A stretch of DNA of 64,000 nt from Azohydromonas caseinilytica. Its GTDB lineage: Bacteria > Pseudomonadota > Gammaproteobacteria > Burkholderiales > Burkholderiaceae_C. The notes below the pieces were generated by a model, which saw only the letters and a program-made list of their open reading frames with translations, had not been told where the DNA came from and did not search any database. Where the stretch lies: positions 37,171 through 101,170 of the forward strand of contig NZ_JABBFW010000019.1 of assembly GCF_012927045.1 (NCBI RefSeq), read 5' to 3'. The position numbers and the translations under genes were made by a program. This document shows positions 16,239 to 24,820 of this stretch, in pieces. The first letter of the stretch is position 1; each line of letters opens with the position of its first letter.

Positions 16239-17656
16239 TAGACCGCCCTTCCGTGATAACCGACCAGACGCGTTTGCATGGAGCCCGGACGCCCGACGCG
16301 GAACCAATTCTTCCGGTCGGGTTTGGGGAGCACACCAATCACCTGCATATCGACCAGCTGAACGATGTCGCTGGGAGAGCGCACACGGCGATTCATGAAT
16401 TCCAGAACCAGGGCAGCGCCGACGGCCAGCAGGGAGCCCACGAAAGTCGCGACGATGACGTTCAGGGTGATTTGCGGCGACGAGGGCGCGATCGGTTCGG
16501 TGGCCTTGGAAAACTCGATCAGGTTCGTCATGGTGGCCTGGCTCTCGATGCTGGTGGTGTTGAGCCGCGCCAGCACGGTGTCGTAGGCCTTTTGCGCGTT
16601 GTCCACGTCGCGCAGCAGCGAGGCCATGCCGTCGCGCTGTGCCTTGAGCTTGAGCACGCGCTCGCGCTGGCTTTCCAGCGCCGTGCGGATCTCGGCCTCG
16701 CGGGACTGGTTGATGCGGTTGCTGACGCCGACGCCGCCGGCGACGCGGGCCACCTCGTTGTCGAGGCGGGTGCGCAAGCTGGCGATGGCGGCCTTGGCTT
16801 CCCGGACCTGCGGATGCGCATCGCCCAGGCGGGCGCTGAGCTGGCTCAGGCTGGCCTCCTGCCGCGACAGCTCGCCGCGCAGCTGGTTCACCACGCCGCT
16901 GTTGAGCGTGTCCTGCAGGCGGTCGCTGGCCCCGTTGGCCGCGGCCTGGCGGCTGCGGGATTCGGCAGCCAGCGCCTGCACCGCCACCAGCTGCGAGGAC
17001 AGCTCGTTCAGGCGCGCCGTCTCGATGTCGATGCGCTCGTCCGTGGCCACGATGCCGTTGTCCTGCTGGTACTTGGACAGGGCCATCTGCGCCTTGTCCA
17101 GCTGCTGCCGCAGGCTCTTGGCGCGCTCATCGAAGAACGCGGCCGACTGCCGAGCCGGATCGACCCGCAGCTCCAGCGCCGTTTCCAGGTAGGCCTGGAC
17201 GAAGGCATTGGCCGTCGCGGCGGCCAGCTTGGGGTCGGGCGACTTGTAGTTGACGGCGATGATGTTGGACTGGCTGGGCACCACCTGCAGGTTGATCTGC
17301 AGCATGTCGCCCAGCCAGGCCTCGAAGGCGCCCACGCCCTGGGTCGCCTCCTGCCATTGCGCGCGCAAGTCGGCGTTCTCGTTCAGGCGCATCAGGCGCA
17401 CCGCCCGCTGCGCCACCCGGTCGCTGCTGAGGATCTCGACCTGGCTGGTGATGACCTGCGGCACGAGCTGGCTCGACAGGCCGATGCCCGCGATGGGGTC
17501 CGGCACCGCCACCTGCACCAGCACCGAGGCGGAGCCGGTGTAGCTCTTGGGCAGCAGCAGGCTGATGCCGATGGTGGTGAGCACCGTGGCCAGCAGCACG
17601 GCCAGCACGACTTTCCAGCGTGCCAGCAGGATGGCCAGGAACTGGGCGATGGACAT
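16238..17656 (-). CDS. epsF: Chain-length determinant protein EpsF (Wzz/PCP family)
   Basis: 472 residues with an N-terminal membrane helix (about 15-35), the Wzz signature after it (KSYTGSASVLVQV), a long periplasmic coiled coil (about 170-350) and a second helix at about 395-415 preceded by ATEPIAPSSPQI, the Pro-rich motif of polysaccharide co-polymerases. It would set polymer length and link the inner-membrane polymerase to the EpsE outer-membrane channel. The cytoplasmic tail includes residues that would contact the EpsG ATPase. It starts 9 bases after the epsE stop. Confidence 0.88.
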   Translation of the reverse strand: MSIAQFLAILLARWKVVLAVLLATVLTTIGISLLLPKSYTGSASVLVQVAVPDPIAGIGLSSQLVPQVITSQVEILSSDRVAQRAVRLMRLNENADLRAQWQEATQGVGAFEAWLGDMLQINLQVVPSQSNIIAVNYKSPDPKLAAATANAFVQAYLETALELRVDPARQSAAFFDERAKSLRQQLDKAQMALSKYQQDNGIVATDERIDIETARLNELSSQLVAVQALAAESRSRQAAANGASDRLQDTLNSGVVNQLRGELSRQEASLSQLSARLGDAHPQVREAKAAIASLRTRLDNEVARVAGGVGVSNRINQSREAEIRTALESQRERVLKLKAQRDGMASLLRDVDNAQKAYDTVLARLNTTSIESQATMTNLIEFSKATEPIAPSSPQITLNVIVATFVGSLLAVGAALVLEFMNRRVRSPSDIVQLVDMQVIGVLPKPDRKNWFRVGRPGSMQTRLVGYHGRAV

Positions 17657-17665
17657 GCTCGATCC

Positions 17666-18550
17666 TTAGAAAATGCTTTCGCGGACGTACACGACGTCCC
17701 CATCGCGCAACGGTTCGCTCATCGACGGCTGCAGCACCTCGACATGCCCGTCAGACGCCTTGCGATGCACCTTCAGGCCGCGATCGGTGCCGCGGGCCGT
17801 CAACCCGCCCCCGGCCGCTAGGCCCTGCAGCAGCGTCATGCCCCGCTCCACGCGCAGCGGCCCCGGTCGCTGGACCTCGCCGTAGATGTAGGCCGTGGGC
17901 GCCCGGTCCACGTACACCACGTCGCCGTCCTGAACCCGCGTGTCGAAGGCGCTGTCGAGCTGCCCGGCGGCCAAGGCGTCGGACAGGCTGATCTGGGTCT
18001 TGAAGGGACGGCCATCGCGCACGCCCACGAGCGTGACCACGTCGGAGCCGGACTCCGCCACCCCGCCGGCCACGGCCAGCAGGTCGGTCAAGCGCATCTG
18101 CGCCAGCTCCAGCGGATAGCGGCCGGGCCGGTTGACGTGGCCGAGCACCGCCGCCTGGTTGCCCCGGACCTGCATGATCAGGATGGACACCTGGGGCTGC
18201 TTCACGAAATTGCCGCTGCTCAGCGCATTGGCAATGCGTTGTTCGGCCTGGGGCACGGTCAGGCCGCCAATCTTCACGGCGCCGATCAGGGGATAGGTCA
18301 CCATCCCCGTGTCCGTGATGCGCGTTTCCAGCGCCAGGTCGGGATTCTGGAACACGGAAATCTTGATGCCGTCGCCGGGGCCGAGGCGGTAATCCGCGAC
18401 ATTGGCCGCCGAGGACGGCGCGGCGGCCATGGCCGCCGGCGTCAGGGCGGCCTGCCGGGTATTTGATTTGTCGCCCTGCGCCTGGGCGGTCGCGCACGCC
18501 GCCAAAATGAGAGCCAGCCCGATTCGCGTGCTGCGGTACGAAATATTCAC
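17666..18550 (-). CDS. epsE: Polysaccharide export protein EpsE (Wza-like outer-membrane lipoprotein)
   Basis: 294 residues. The signal sequence carries a lipobox, ILAAC, at residues 16-20, though a signal-peptidase I site (AQA-QG) follows closely. Then comes the Poly_export domain YRLGPGDGIKISVFQNPDL (about 53-71) and SLBB repeats (VLGHVNRPGRYPL; YIYGEVQRPGPLRVERG). It should form the outer-membrane exit channel. The start is GTG, overlapping the epsD stop as GTGA, which suggests coupled translation. It is shorter than Wza, and I do not see the C-terminal amphipathic helix that Wza uses to cross the outer membrane. Confidence 0.88.
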   Translation of the reverse strand: MNISYRSTRIGLALILAACATAQAQGDKSNTRQAALTPAAMAAAPSSAANVADYRLGPGDGIKISVFQNPDLALETRITDTGMVTYPLIGAVKIGGLTVPQAEQRIANALSSGNFVKQPQVSILIMQVRGNQAAVLGHVNRPGRYPLELAQMRLTDLLAVAGGVAESGSDVVTLVGVRDGRPFKTQISLSDALAAGQLDSAFDTRVQDGDVVYVDRAPTAYIYGEVQRPGPLRVERGMTLLQGLAAGGGLTARGTDRGLKVHRKASDGHVEVLQPSMSEPLRDGDVVYVRESIF

Positions 18551-19521
18551 TTGTTTACCCCCAATCCATGGTCAATTGACGAGGCTCCCGGCCCTGCCGC
18601 CGGGACGTTCGACGTGTCGGTTTCACCGGGCCCGTTCGCCGCTTGGTTGCCCCCCGTGTTTTGCGGTTTTTCAGCAAACTTGCCGACCAGCTCGATCTTG
18701 GCCGCGCTGCGCAAGTCCTTGATATCCCGCTCGACCAGCTCGCGCTTGCGCTGGGTGCTCAGATATTGATCAATTGCCGGCCGGGCCTTTTCCAGCGACA
18801 CCGGCTGGCTCTGCGAGCCGGCAAGCGCGATGACGATGGCGCCATTCGCGGTGGGTATCAGACGGGCCTGCCCGTCATTCATGCGGGCAAATTCATCGAG
18901 CTGTTCCAGCGGCAATTGCTCGGCGGCACGGACGGCTCGGTTTTGCACGAACCGGATGTCGCTGGATTGCAGGTATTTCGTGAATTCGCCCAGGTCCTTG
19001 GCCGCGGACAGCCGCTTGCCCACCTCGGGCAAACGATCCTGCCCGACCTGGATATTGATTTCGTGCAGTTGGTAAATGCGGCGCTCGCTGAACAGCGCGG
19101 GCTTGTCCTTGTAGAACTTCTCGACTTCCGCCGCCGTCGGCTTGGCGGCGGCCTCGGCGACGCGCTCCAGGTAGGCCCGGGCCAGCACGTCGCGCTTGGC
19201 GGCCTCCAGGGCCTGCAGCACGGCGGGCTGCCGGTCGATCTTGAGGTCCAGCGCCTTCTGCAGCGCCAGCTCCTGGTCGATCAGGCGATCGAGCACCTGC
19301 CGGCTGGCCGCCTCCACCGAGTCCTGCCGCACGTCCTGCTGCTGCAGCACGTAGTTGAGCTGGTGGACGGAAATCTCCTTGTCATTCACCCGGGCTGCGA
19401 CCTGCGTTGCCGGCTTGTCCTTTTTGTCGCCGCAGGCCGCCAAAAGCCCAAGCAGCAACGGCGCCATCACCACGGCGCGCAGCAGATTTTGACCAACAGC
19501 CCGGGGCATTAACGGCGACAT
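18547..19521 (-). CDS. epsD: EpsD-type peptidyl-prolyl cis-trans isomerase-like lipoprotein
   Basis: 324 residues. The ATG has CAGGAGG ten bases upstream, the best Shine-Dalgarno in the locus. A signal with lipobox LLAACG (about 25-30) is followed by a SurA/PpiC-like helical region, INDKE-like VNDKEISVHQLNYVLQ, and a parvulin-like region. The EpsD family is found at the head of exosortase-B exopolysaccharide operons; whether it isomerises prolines is not known. The end is Gly/Ala/Pro-rich. It is the first gene of the long minus-strand operon, next to the divergent intergenic region. Confidence 0.82.
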   Translation of the reverse strand: MSPLMPRAVGQNLLRAVVMAPLLLGLLAACGDKKDKPATQVAARVNDKEISVHQLNYVLQQQDVRQDSVEAASRQVLDRLIDQELALQKALDLKIDRQPAVLQALEAAKRDVLARAYLERVAEAAAKPTAAEVEKFYKDKPALFSERRIYQLHEINIQVGQDRLPEVGKRLSAAKDLGEFTKYLQSSDIRFVQNRAVRAAEQLPLEQLDEFARMNDGQARLIPTANGAIVIALAGSQSQPVSLEKARPAIDQYLSTQRKRELVERDIKDLRSAAKIELVGKFAEKPQNTGGNQAANGPGETDTSNVPAAGPGASSIDHGLGVNK

Positions 19522-19913
19522 GGGTCGTGTCCTCCTGATAGCTATTTGCACGAACCGCCAGCCCGAATTTGACGAGTCAACGTGAGAACCTGCAGCTGGA
19601 TGCACTCGATGGGGCGAAGTAAACCCTTTTCAACAATCCAGCGGCAGCCCCGTGAACACGGGTACTAACGAGAACAGGGGTTTCCCGTAGAAATAGTCCA
19701 CCCTCACTTCGGTAGCGAATCAGGCATCCCGGAATGCTAAGGTTTATCGGGACCCGCGAAATACGCATGAAAATGTGCATGAGGTAAATCTTTGAAACAT
19801 CACTTTTCCATGCTCAGAGTTTTGTGCTTTCGCATGTCTCGGCAGCATCCCTGTTATAGCAATGGGTACTGCAAAAAGTTCTGCTGCTTTCACCTTTTTG
19901 CCGGAGCCCTCCC
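19522..19913. promoter_or_regulatory. Divergent intergenic region between epsD and the plus-strand GT4 gene
   Basis: These 392 bases are clearly richer in A and T than the flanking genes and should hold promoters for both arms of the exopolysaccharide locus. I see a short inverted repeat CCCGTG-AA-CACGGG at 19650-19663 and a direct repeat GCATGA near 19765-19782. I found no convincing sigma-70 pair, and no clear sigma-54 TGGCAC-N5-TTGC box on either strand. A 67-codon reading frame on the minus strand (19577-19780) has no recognisable protein features. Confidence 0.55.
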
Positions 19914-21008
19914 GTGAAAGTCTTGCATGTCATCAACGGGGAATATTACGCAGGGGCCGAAAAGGTTCAGGACCTGTTGGCCATGGAATTGACGGCGCTG
20001 GGCCACGAGGTGAGTTTCGTGTGCTTCAAGCCGGACAAATTTCCCGCGCTGCGTACGAGCCGCCATATTTGCCTGCACTCCATGCCCATGCGGCACCGTT
20101 TTGATTTGGGCTGCGCCCGGCAGGTGGCGGCGCTGGTGCGCCAGGGCGGTTTCAGGCTGCTGCACACGCATTCGCCGCGGGGCGCGATGGTAGGCCGGAT
20201 GGTGAGCACGCTGACAGGCGTGCCGATGGTCCACCATGTCCACAGCCCGGCGGCGCGCGACACGGAAACGCCCCTGATGAACCGCATCAATTGCGTGGTC
20301 GAGCGGCTGAGCGCCTCGTCCATCGAGGCGCTGATCCCGGTGTCGCGCAGCCTGGAGCGCTACCTGGTCGATCAGGGATTCGCGCGCCAGCGCATCTTCA
20401 CGGTCCCCAATGGCGTGCCGACGCCGGGGCCGCTGCCTTCCCGCGACAAACCGACCGCGCCCTGGCGTATCGGCGCGGTGGCGCTGTTCAGGCCGCGCAA
20501 GGGCATCGAGATATTGCTGCGCGCCGCGGCTCAGTTATTGCAGCAGGGCCGGCCGTTGCGGGTCGTGGCCGTGGGAGGTTTCGAAACACCGGCGTACGAG
20601 CAGGAAATTCGCGCGCTCTGCCGGAGCCTGGGTATTTCCGATCATGTGGACTGGCTGGGTTTTACCCGGGACGTCAATGGCGCCCTGTCCCGGCTCGACG
20701 TGATGGTATTGCCCAGCCTTTATGGCGAAGGCATGCCCATGGCGGTATTGGAAGCCATGGCCGTGGGCGTGCCGGTGGTGGCCTCCGATGTGGAAGGTAT
20801 TCCCGAGGTCCTGGAGCATGGCCGCACCGGCCTGGTCGTGCCGTCCGGCAATGCGACCGCCCTGGCCATGGAATTGGCCGCGCTGATGGATGGGCGCCAT
20901 GACTGGGCCCGCATCCGGCAGGACGCCTACCGCGTGCAATGCGAGCGTTATTCCTCGGCAAGCATGGCGCGCGCCGTCTCCGATATTTATGCCCATGTGC
21001 TTTCCTGA
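19914..21008 (+). CDS. Glycosyltransferase family 4 (GT-B fold)
   Basis: 364 residues from a GTG with GGAG eight bases upstream. The N-terminal half opens VLHVINGEYYAGAEKV, the acceptor-side GT4 motif; the donor half has IGAVALFRPRKGIEILL, WLGFTRDVNGALSRLDVMVLPS and EGMPMAVLEAMAVGVPVVAS with the full EX7E motif (Glu in GEGMP and in VLEAM). It should add a hexose or similar sugar during repeat-unit assembly. It is the first gene of the plus-strand arm and uses more A/T-ending codons than the Alg13/14 pair downstream. Confidence 0.86.
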   Translation: MKVLHVINGEYYAGAEKVQDLLAMELTALGHEVSFVCFKPDKFPALRTSRHICLHSMPMRHRFDLGCARQVAALVRQGGFRLLHTHSPRGAMVGRMVSTLTGVPMVHHVHSPAARDTETPLMNRINCVVERLSASSIEALIPVSRSLERYLVDQGFARQRIFTVPNGVPTPGPLPSRDKPTAPWRIGAVALFRPRKGIEILLRAAAQLLQQGRPLRVVAVGGFETPAYEQEIRALCRSLGISDHVDWLGFTRDVNGALSRLDVMVLPSLYGEGMPMAVLEAMAVGVPVVASDVEGIPEVLEHGRTGLVVPSGNATALAMELAALMDGRHDWARIRQDAYRVQCERYSSASMARAVSDIYAHVLS

Positions 21009-21047
21009 ATTCGGGGCGCATGCCTTTTTGCATTTTTGGAACCTGCG

Positions 21048-22145
21048 ATGATCAAAACTGCGGTAGTGGGCCTGGGCAAGATGGGGCTGTCTCATCTGGC
21101 CATCGTGCGTGCGCATCCCGATATAGAGCTGGTGGCCGGATGTGATTCATCCGGCTATTTGACGGATGTGCTGTCCACCTATTCCGGCCTGAAATGCCAT
21201 GCCGATTTCGACCGGCTGCTGGCGGAGGAGCAGCTGGACGCGGTGGTGATCGCCACGCCCTCCCGCTCCCATGCCGCGATGGTGACGAAGGCGCTGGAGC
21301 GCGGGCTGCACGTGTTCTGCGAGAAGCCCTTCGTGCTCGACCCCGCCGATGGCGTGCGCCTGGTGGAGCTGGCGCAGCAGAAGCGCGTGGTCAACCAAGT
21401 GGGCTATCACTACCGCTTCGTCGGCGCCTTCCAGGAGGCGGCGCGCATCGTGCGCAGCGGCGCGCTGGGTGAGGTGCACCATGTGCGCGCCGAGGCCTAC
21501 GGGCCGGTGGTGCTGCGTCCCAGCGGCTCCACTTGGCGCTCGACCAAGGTGGAAGGCGGCGGCGCGCTCTACGACTACGCCTGCCACGCGCTGGACCTGC
21601 TGAACTACGTGGCCGGCAAGCCCTCCGGCGTCCAGGGCGTGGTGCGGCACAACGTGTTCTCGCGCGACGTGGACGACGAGGTGTACGCGCTGTTCCGCTA
21701 TCCCGGCGGCGCCAGCGCCCAGCTCAGCGTCAACTGGAGCGACGACAGCCACCGCAAGATGTCCACGTCCATCACGGTCTGGGGCACGCGCGGGCGCCTC
21801 ACCGCGGACCGGCAGGAATGCCAGCTGTTCCTGCGCCAGAGCCACGACGCCCTGCCCGGCGTGCCCAAGGGCTGGTCGGTGCGCTACACCACCGACCTCA
21901 CCCAGGAGGTCTGGTATTACCTGCGCGGCGAGGAGTATTCGGCGCAGATCGATTACTTCGTGCAAAGCATCAGGCAGGGCCGCACCGACGGCGAAAACAC
22001 CTTCCGCTCCGCGCTGGAAACCGACCAGCTGGTAGCGATGCTGCTGGAGAGCGAAGCCGGGGCGCCGCAGCGCGCGTACGAGCCGGCGGCCGTGCCGGAG
22101 CGGCGCGGCGGGCTGTGGTCGCGCCTGATCGGGGAACGGCCGTGA
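21048..22145 (+). CDS. Gfo/Idh/MocA family NAD(P)-dependent oxidoreductase
   Basis: 365 residues. Rossmann motif VVGLGKMGLSHL at the N-terminus, then VVIATPSRSHAAM and the signature GLHVFCEKPF containing the EKP motif; the C-terminal GFO_IDH_MocA_C domain has the dimer-forming beta sheet. Members oxidise or reduce sugars, often UDP-sugars in polysaccharide loci (WlbA type). I take the ATG at 21048; a TTG at 21036 is possible. It is 39 bases after the GT4 gene. The substrate cannot be assigned from sequence alone. Confidence 0.85.
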   Translation: MIKTAVVGLGKMGLSHLAIVRAHPDIELVAGCDSSGYLTDVLSTYSGLKCHADFDRLLAEEQLDAVVIATPSRSHAAMVTKALERGLHVFCEKPFVLDPADGVRLVELAQQKRVVNQVGYHYRFVGAFQEAARIVRSGALGEVHHVRAEAYGPVVLRPSGSTWRSTKVEGGGALYDYACHALDLLNYVAGKPSGVQGVVRHNVFSRDVDDEVYALFRYPGGASAQLSVNWSDDSHRKMSTSITVWGTRGRLTADRQECQLFLRQSHDALPGVPKGWSVRYTTDLTQEVWYYLRGEEYSAQIDYFVQSIRQGRTDGENTFRSALETDQLVAMLLESEAGAPQRAYEPAAVPERRGGLWSRLIGERP

Positions 22146-22226
22146 TGGCCGGGCGCCTTTCCGATTCGCAGGCCTTCGGCCTCGAATTTCGCCTTTGCCT
22201 TTAACGCCTTGCCGGGGTCAGCTTTC

Positions 22227-23096
22227 ATGGATCGAGTGCTTTTCGGGGATAACCAATTTTTCGGCGTGAACCACATGTCCGAGGAAAAGGCGCGGGCGCA
22301 GGCCATGCGCTTTCAGGACAACGCCGCCATCATCAAGGTCTTGGATGCCGCCTACCAGGAGGGCATTCGCACTTTCATGTGCACCACGCATGACCGGGTG
22401 GCCGAGATTTGCGATCACTTTCGCACGCATCGCGACAAGTATCCGGATTACACCTTCTACCCTTGCATGCCCTATGCACACAAGTATGCGAATGCCGTGA
22501 CCGAATACGGGATGATCGAGGCGCTGCGGCGTTTTTTGCCCGATGAAAATTCACTGGGCGCCATGCTGAAAGGCGGCATGGCGCTGGCCAACAAGGATAT
22601 CGATAAAATCCTGCAATTGCTGGTCGATGCCGAAATGAAAATGTTCCGCGGCCTGCCCACGCCGGTCATTTTCATTCAAAACGTCATCACCGACCTGCTG
22701 CTGGGCCTGAATCTCAAGCCGGTGCTGCGCATGTTCCATGACCATGTGCGCAAGGCCTATGGCGCCGAGCCGGGTTTCATCACCATGAATTTGCCCAAGC
22801 TGCTCGACGTGCTGGACGAATTGGGTATCGAAAACCCGATCGTCTGCGCCAACATCAACAAGATCGGTTTTCGCATGTGCGGCGGCATCGCGGCTTACGA
22901 GGATGCGATCGCGAAAAGGCGCTTCCGGCCCGTGGCGATGTCGGTCCTGGCCTCGGGGGCGATCGCGCCCAAGGAAGCCATCGACTATGTCTGCCGCCAG
23001 CCGCGCATCGAGTCCATCGTTTTCGGCGCTTCGTCGCAGGCCAATATCCGGCACACCAAGCAGCTGATCGATGAATTGAGCTTGGCACCGCAATGA
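22227..23096 (+). CDS. Conserved protein of unknown function, possible TIM-barrel (aldo-keto reductase-like)
   Basis: About 289 residues without a signal peptide or membrane segment. I cannot assign it. Alternating strands and helices (IRTFMCTTHD, DYTFYPCMPYAH, TPVIFIQNVITDLLLG, PIVCANINKIGF, RPVAMSVLASGAI) suggest a beta/alpha barrel, and the last segment ESIVFGASSQANIRHTKQLI resembles the NADP-binding end of aldo-keto reductases. An aldo-keto reductase catalytic tetrad is not obvious. It lies between the Gfo/Idh gene and the Alg14-like gene, overlapping the latter by 4 bases, so it probably acts on a sugar intermediate of the locus (inference). A TTG at 22209 is an alternative start. Confidence 0.6.
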   Translation: MDRVLFGDNQFFGVNHMSEEKARAQAMRFQDNAAIIKVLDAAYQEGIRTFMCTTHDRVAEICDHFRTHRDKYPDYTFYPCMPYAHKYANAVTEYGMIEALRRFLPDENSLGAMLKGGMALANKDIDKILQLLVDAEMKMFRGLPTPVIFIQNVITDLLLGLNLKPVLRMFHDHVRKAYGAEPGFITMNLPKLLDVLDELGIENPIVCANINKIGFRMCGGIAAYEDAIAKRRFRPVAMSVLASGAIAPKEAIDYVCRQPRIESIVFGASSQANIRHTKQLIDELSLAPQ

Positions 23097-23557
23097 AACT
23101 CGTCGTCGGCGCCTCCGCAGGCGGGCATGCCAACGAGCTGCAGATCCTGCTGCGCAACGCCCGCGGCCTGTGGCCCGCGGAACCGGCGGCCTACATCACC
23201 ACCATGGCGATCGCGGCCTCCGGCTTCGACAGCGGCGGCCGCCCGGTGCACGTCATCGGCGAGTGCGATCGCCGCAAGCCCTTGCAGGCCGTGGGGGTGC
23301 TGGGGCGCACGCTGTGGCTGGCCTGGCGCGAGCGGCCGGACGTGGTCGTGACCACGGGCTCGATGCCGCTGGCCCTGTTCTGCATCTGGGCCAAGCTGCT
23401 GGGCGCCAAGGTGGTGTGGATCGACAGCGTGGCCCAGATCGAAAAGCTCTCGGTCAGCGGGCGGCTGATGCGCCGCGTGGCCGACCTGTGCCTGGCGCAG
23501 TGGCCGGCCGTCGCGGCGCGCTACCGGGGCGTCGAATACGCGGGGGAGGTGCTGTGA
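23093..23557 (+). CDS. Alg14/PssD-like glycosyltransferase subunit (membrane-anchor and acceptor half)
   Basis: 154 residues. KLVVGASAGGHANELQILL at the N-terminus is the hallmark GGHxxEL of Alg14 proteins, and PDVVVTTGSMPLALFCIWAKLLGAKVVWIDS is the second conserved block. Alg14 anchors the catalytic Alg13 subunit at the membrane; together they form one GT-B enzyme that adds GlcNAc, glucose or glucuronate to a polyprenyl-linked acceptor. The downstream gene encodes the Alg13 half and overlaps by 4 bases (GTGA). The same split pair occurs as PssD/PssE in rhizobial exopolysaccharide synthesis. Confidence 0.82.
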   Translation: MKLVVGASAGGHANELQILLRNARGLWPAEPAAYITTMAIAASGFDSGGRPVHVIGECDRRKPLQAVGVLGRTLWLAWRERPDVVVTTGSMPLALFCIWAKLLGAKVVWIDSVAQIEKLSVSGRLMRRVADLCLAQWPAVAARYRGVEYAGEVL

Positions 23558-24045
23558 TCCTGCTCACCGTCGGCAGCATGTTTCCCTTCGACCGGCTGGT
23601 GCGCGAGGTGGACGCCCTGGTGGCGGCCGGGCGCATCGGCGAGGAGGTGGTAGCGCAGATCGGCGACGGCCAATACGAGCCGTGCCACATGCCTTTCCAC
23701 CGCTTCCTGTCCCGGCTGGAGTTCGAGGCGCTGCTCGGCCAGGCTTCGATGCTGGTCAGCCACGCGGGCGCCGGCACCATCGCCATGGCGCTGCAGCACC
23801 ACAAGCGGTTGCTAGTGGTGCCGCGGCTGGCACGCTTTGGCGAGCATGTGAACGACCACCAGATCGCCACGGCGCGCCGCTTCGAGGAGCTGCAGCACGT
23901 GCTGGTGGCCTACGAGCTGGAGCAGCTGCCCGAGCGGCTGCAGGCGCTGCGGCAGTTCGAGCCGCGCCGGCGCGAGGCCTCGCCGCAGCGGCTGGCCGAG
24001 CGCATCGGCCAGTTCCTGGCTACCGAGTGCGGCCCGCGCGGCTGA
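23554..24045 (+). CDS. Alg13/PssE-like glycosyltransferase subunit (catalytic, nucleotide-sugar half)
   Basis: 163 residues from a GTG overlapping the end of the Alg14-like gene. ILLTVGSMFPFDRLVREV at the N-terminus and LVSHAGAGTIAMALQHHKRLLVVPR in the middle form the GT28 C-terminal fold with the SHxGxGT nucleotide-sugar site. It needs its Alg14 partner for the acceptor site. This is the last gene of the plus-strand exopolysaccharide arm; ubiE converges from 24081. The donor sugar (GlcNAc, glucose or glucuronate) is not determinable here. Confidence 0.82.
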   Translation: MILLTVGSMFPFDRLVREVDALVAAGRIGEEVVAQIGDGQYEPCHMPFHRFLSRLEFEALLGQASMLVSHAGAGTIAMALQHHKRLLVVPRLARFGEHVNDHQIATARRFEELQHVLVAYELEQLPERLQALRQFEPRRREASPQRLAERIGQFLATECGPRG

Positions 24046-24080
24046 CAGGGGCCGTCCGTTTCAGGCGCCGGCGGCGCCGC

Positions 24081-24812
24081 TCAGCACTTGATGCCCACGT
24101 GCAGCGCCACCACGCCGCCGGTGAGGTTGTGCACGTCCACGTGGCCGAAGCCGGCCGACTTCATCATGGCCTTGAGCGTGCCCTGGTCCGGGTGCATGCG
24201 GATCGACTCGGCCAGGTAGCGGTAGCTGTCGGCATCGCCGGCCACGATCTGGCCCAGGAAGGGCAGCACCTTGAACGAGTAGAGGTCGTAGACCTTCTGC
24301 AGCGGCGCGGCCACCTTGGAGAACTCCAGCACCAGCAGCCGCCCGCCCGGCTTGAGCACGCGCGCCATCTCGGCCAGCGCCGAGTCCTTGTGCGTCATGT
24401 TGCGCAGGCCGAAGGCCACGCTCACGAGGTCGAAGGTGGCGTCGCGGAAAGGCAGCTTCTCGGCGTCGCAGATGGAGCTCGGCAGCACCTTGCCCTCGTC
24501 GAGCAGCCGGTCGCGGCCCTGGCGCAGCATGGCCTCGTTGATGTCGGTGTGCACCACCAGGCCGCTGGCGCCCACGCGCGGCGCGAAGGCGCGGGCCAGG
24601 TCGCCCGTGCCGCCGGCGATGTCGAGCACGCGCTGGCCTTCGCGCAGGTTGGCCACCGCCACGGTGTAGGCCTTCCAGGCGCGGTGCAGGCCCATCGACA
24701 TCAGGTCGTTCATCACGTCGTACTTGGACGCGACGGAATCGAACACGCCGCGCACGCGGCTGGCCTTCTCCTGCTCGTCGACGGTCTGGAATCCGAAATG
24801 GGTCTGGCTCAT
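24081..24812 (-). CDS. ubiE: Ubiquinone/menaquinone biosynthesis C-methyltransferase UbiE
   Basis: 243 residues. The SAM-binding motif [16 protein letters not shown] (about 62-77) and the family signatures [17 protein letters not shown] (about 31-47) and [13 protein letters not shown] identify UbiE/COQ5, which adds the C-methyl group in ubiquinone and, where used, menaquinone synthesis. The end [14 protein letters not shown] is family-typical. I prefer ATG 24812 over a TTG at 24824. It follows the DUF971 gene by 8 bases and is likely in one transcript with it. Confidence 0.95.
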   Translation of the reverse strand: MSQTHFGFQTVDEQEKASRVRGVFDSVASKYDVMNDLMSMGLHRAWKAYTVAVANLREGQRVLDIAGGTGDLARAFAPRVGASGLVVHTDINEAMLRQGRDRLLDEGKVLPSSICDAEKLPFRDATFDLVSVAFGLRNMTHKDSALAEMARVLKPGGRLLVLEFSKVAAPLQKVYDLYSFKVLPFLGQIVAGDADSYRYLAESIRMHPDQGTLKAMMKSAGFGHVDVHNLTGGVVALHVGIKC

Positions 24813-24820
24813 GGATCGCT

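Noticed and set aside
19577..19780. 67-codon minus-strand frame in the divergent eps intergenic region
   Set aside because: There is no Shine-Dalgarno, motif or neighbour support, and it lies where promoters are expected.
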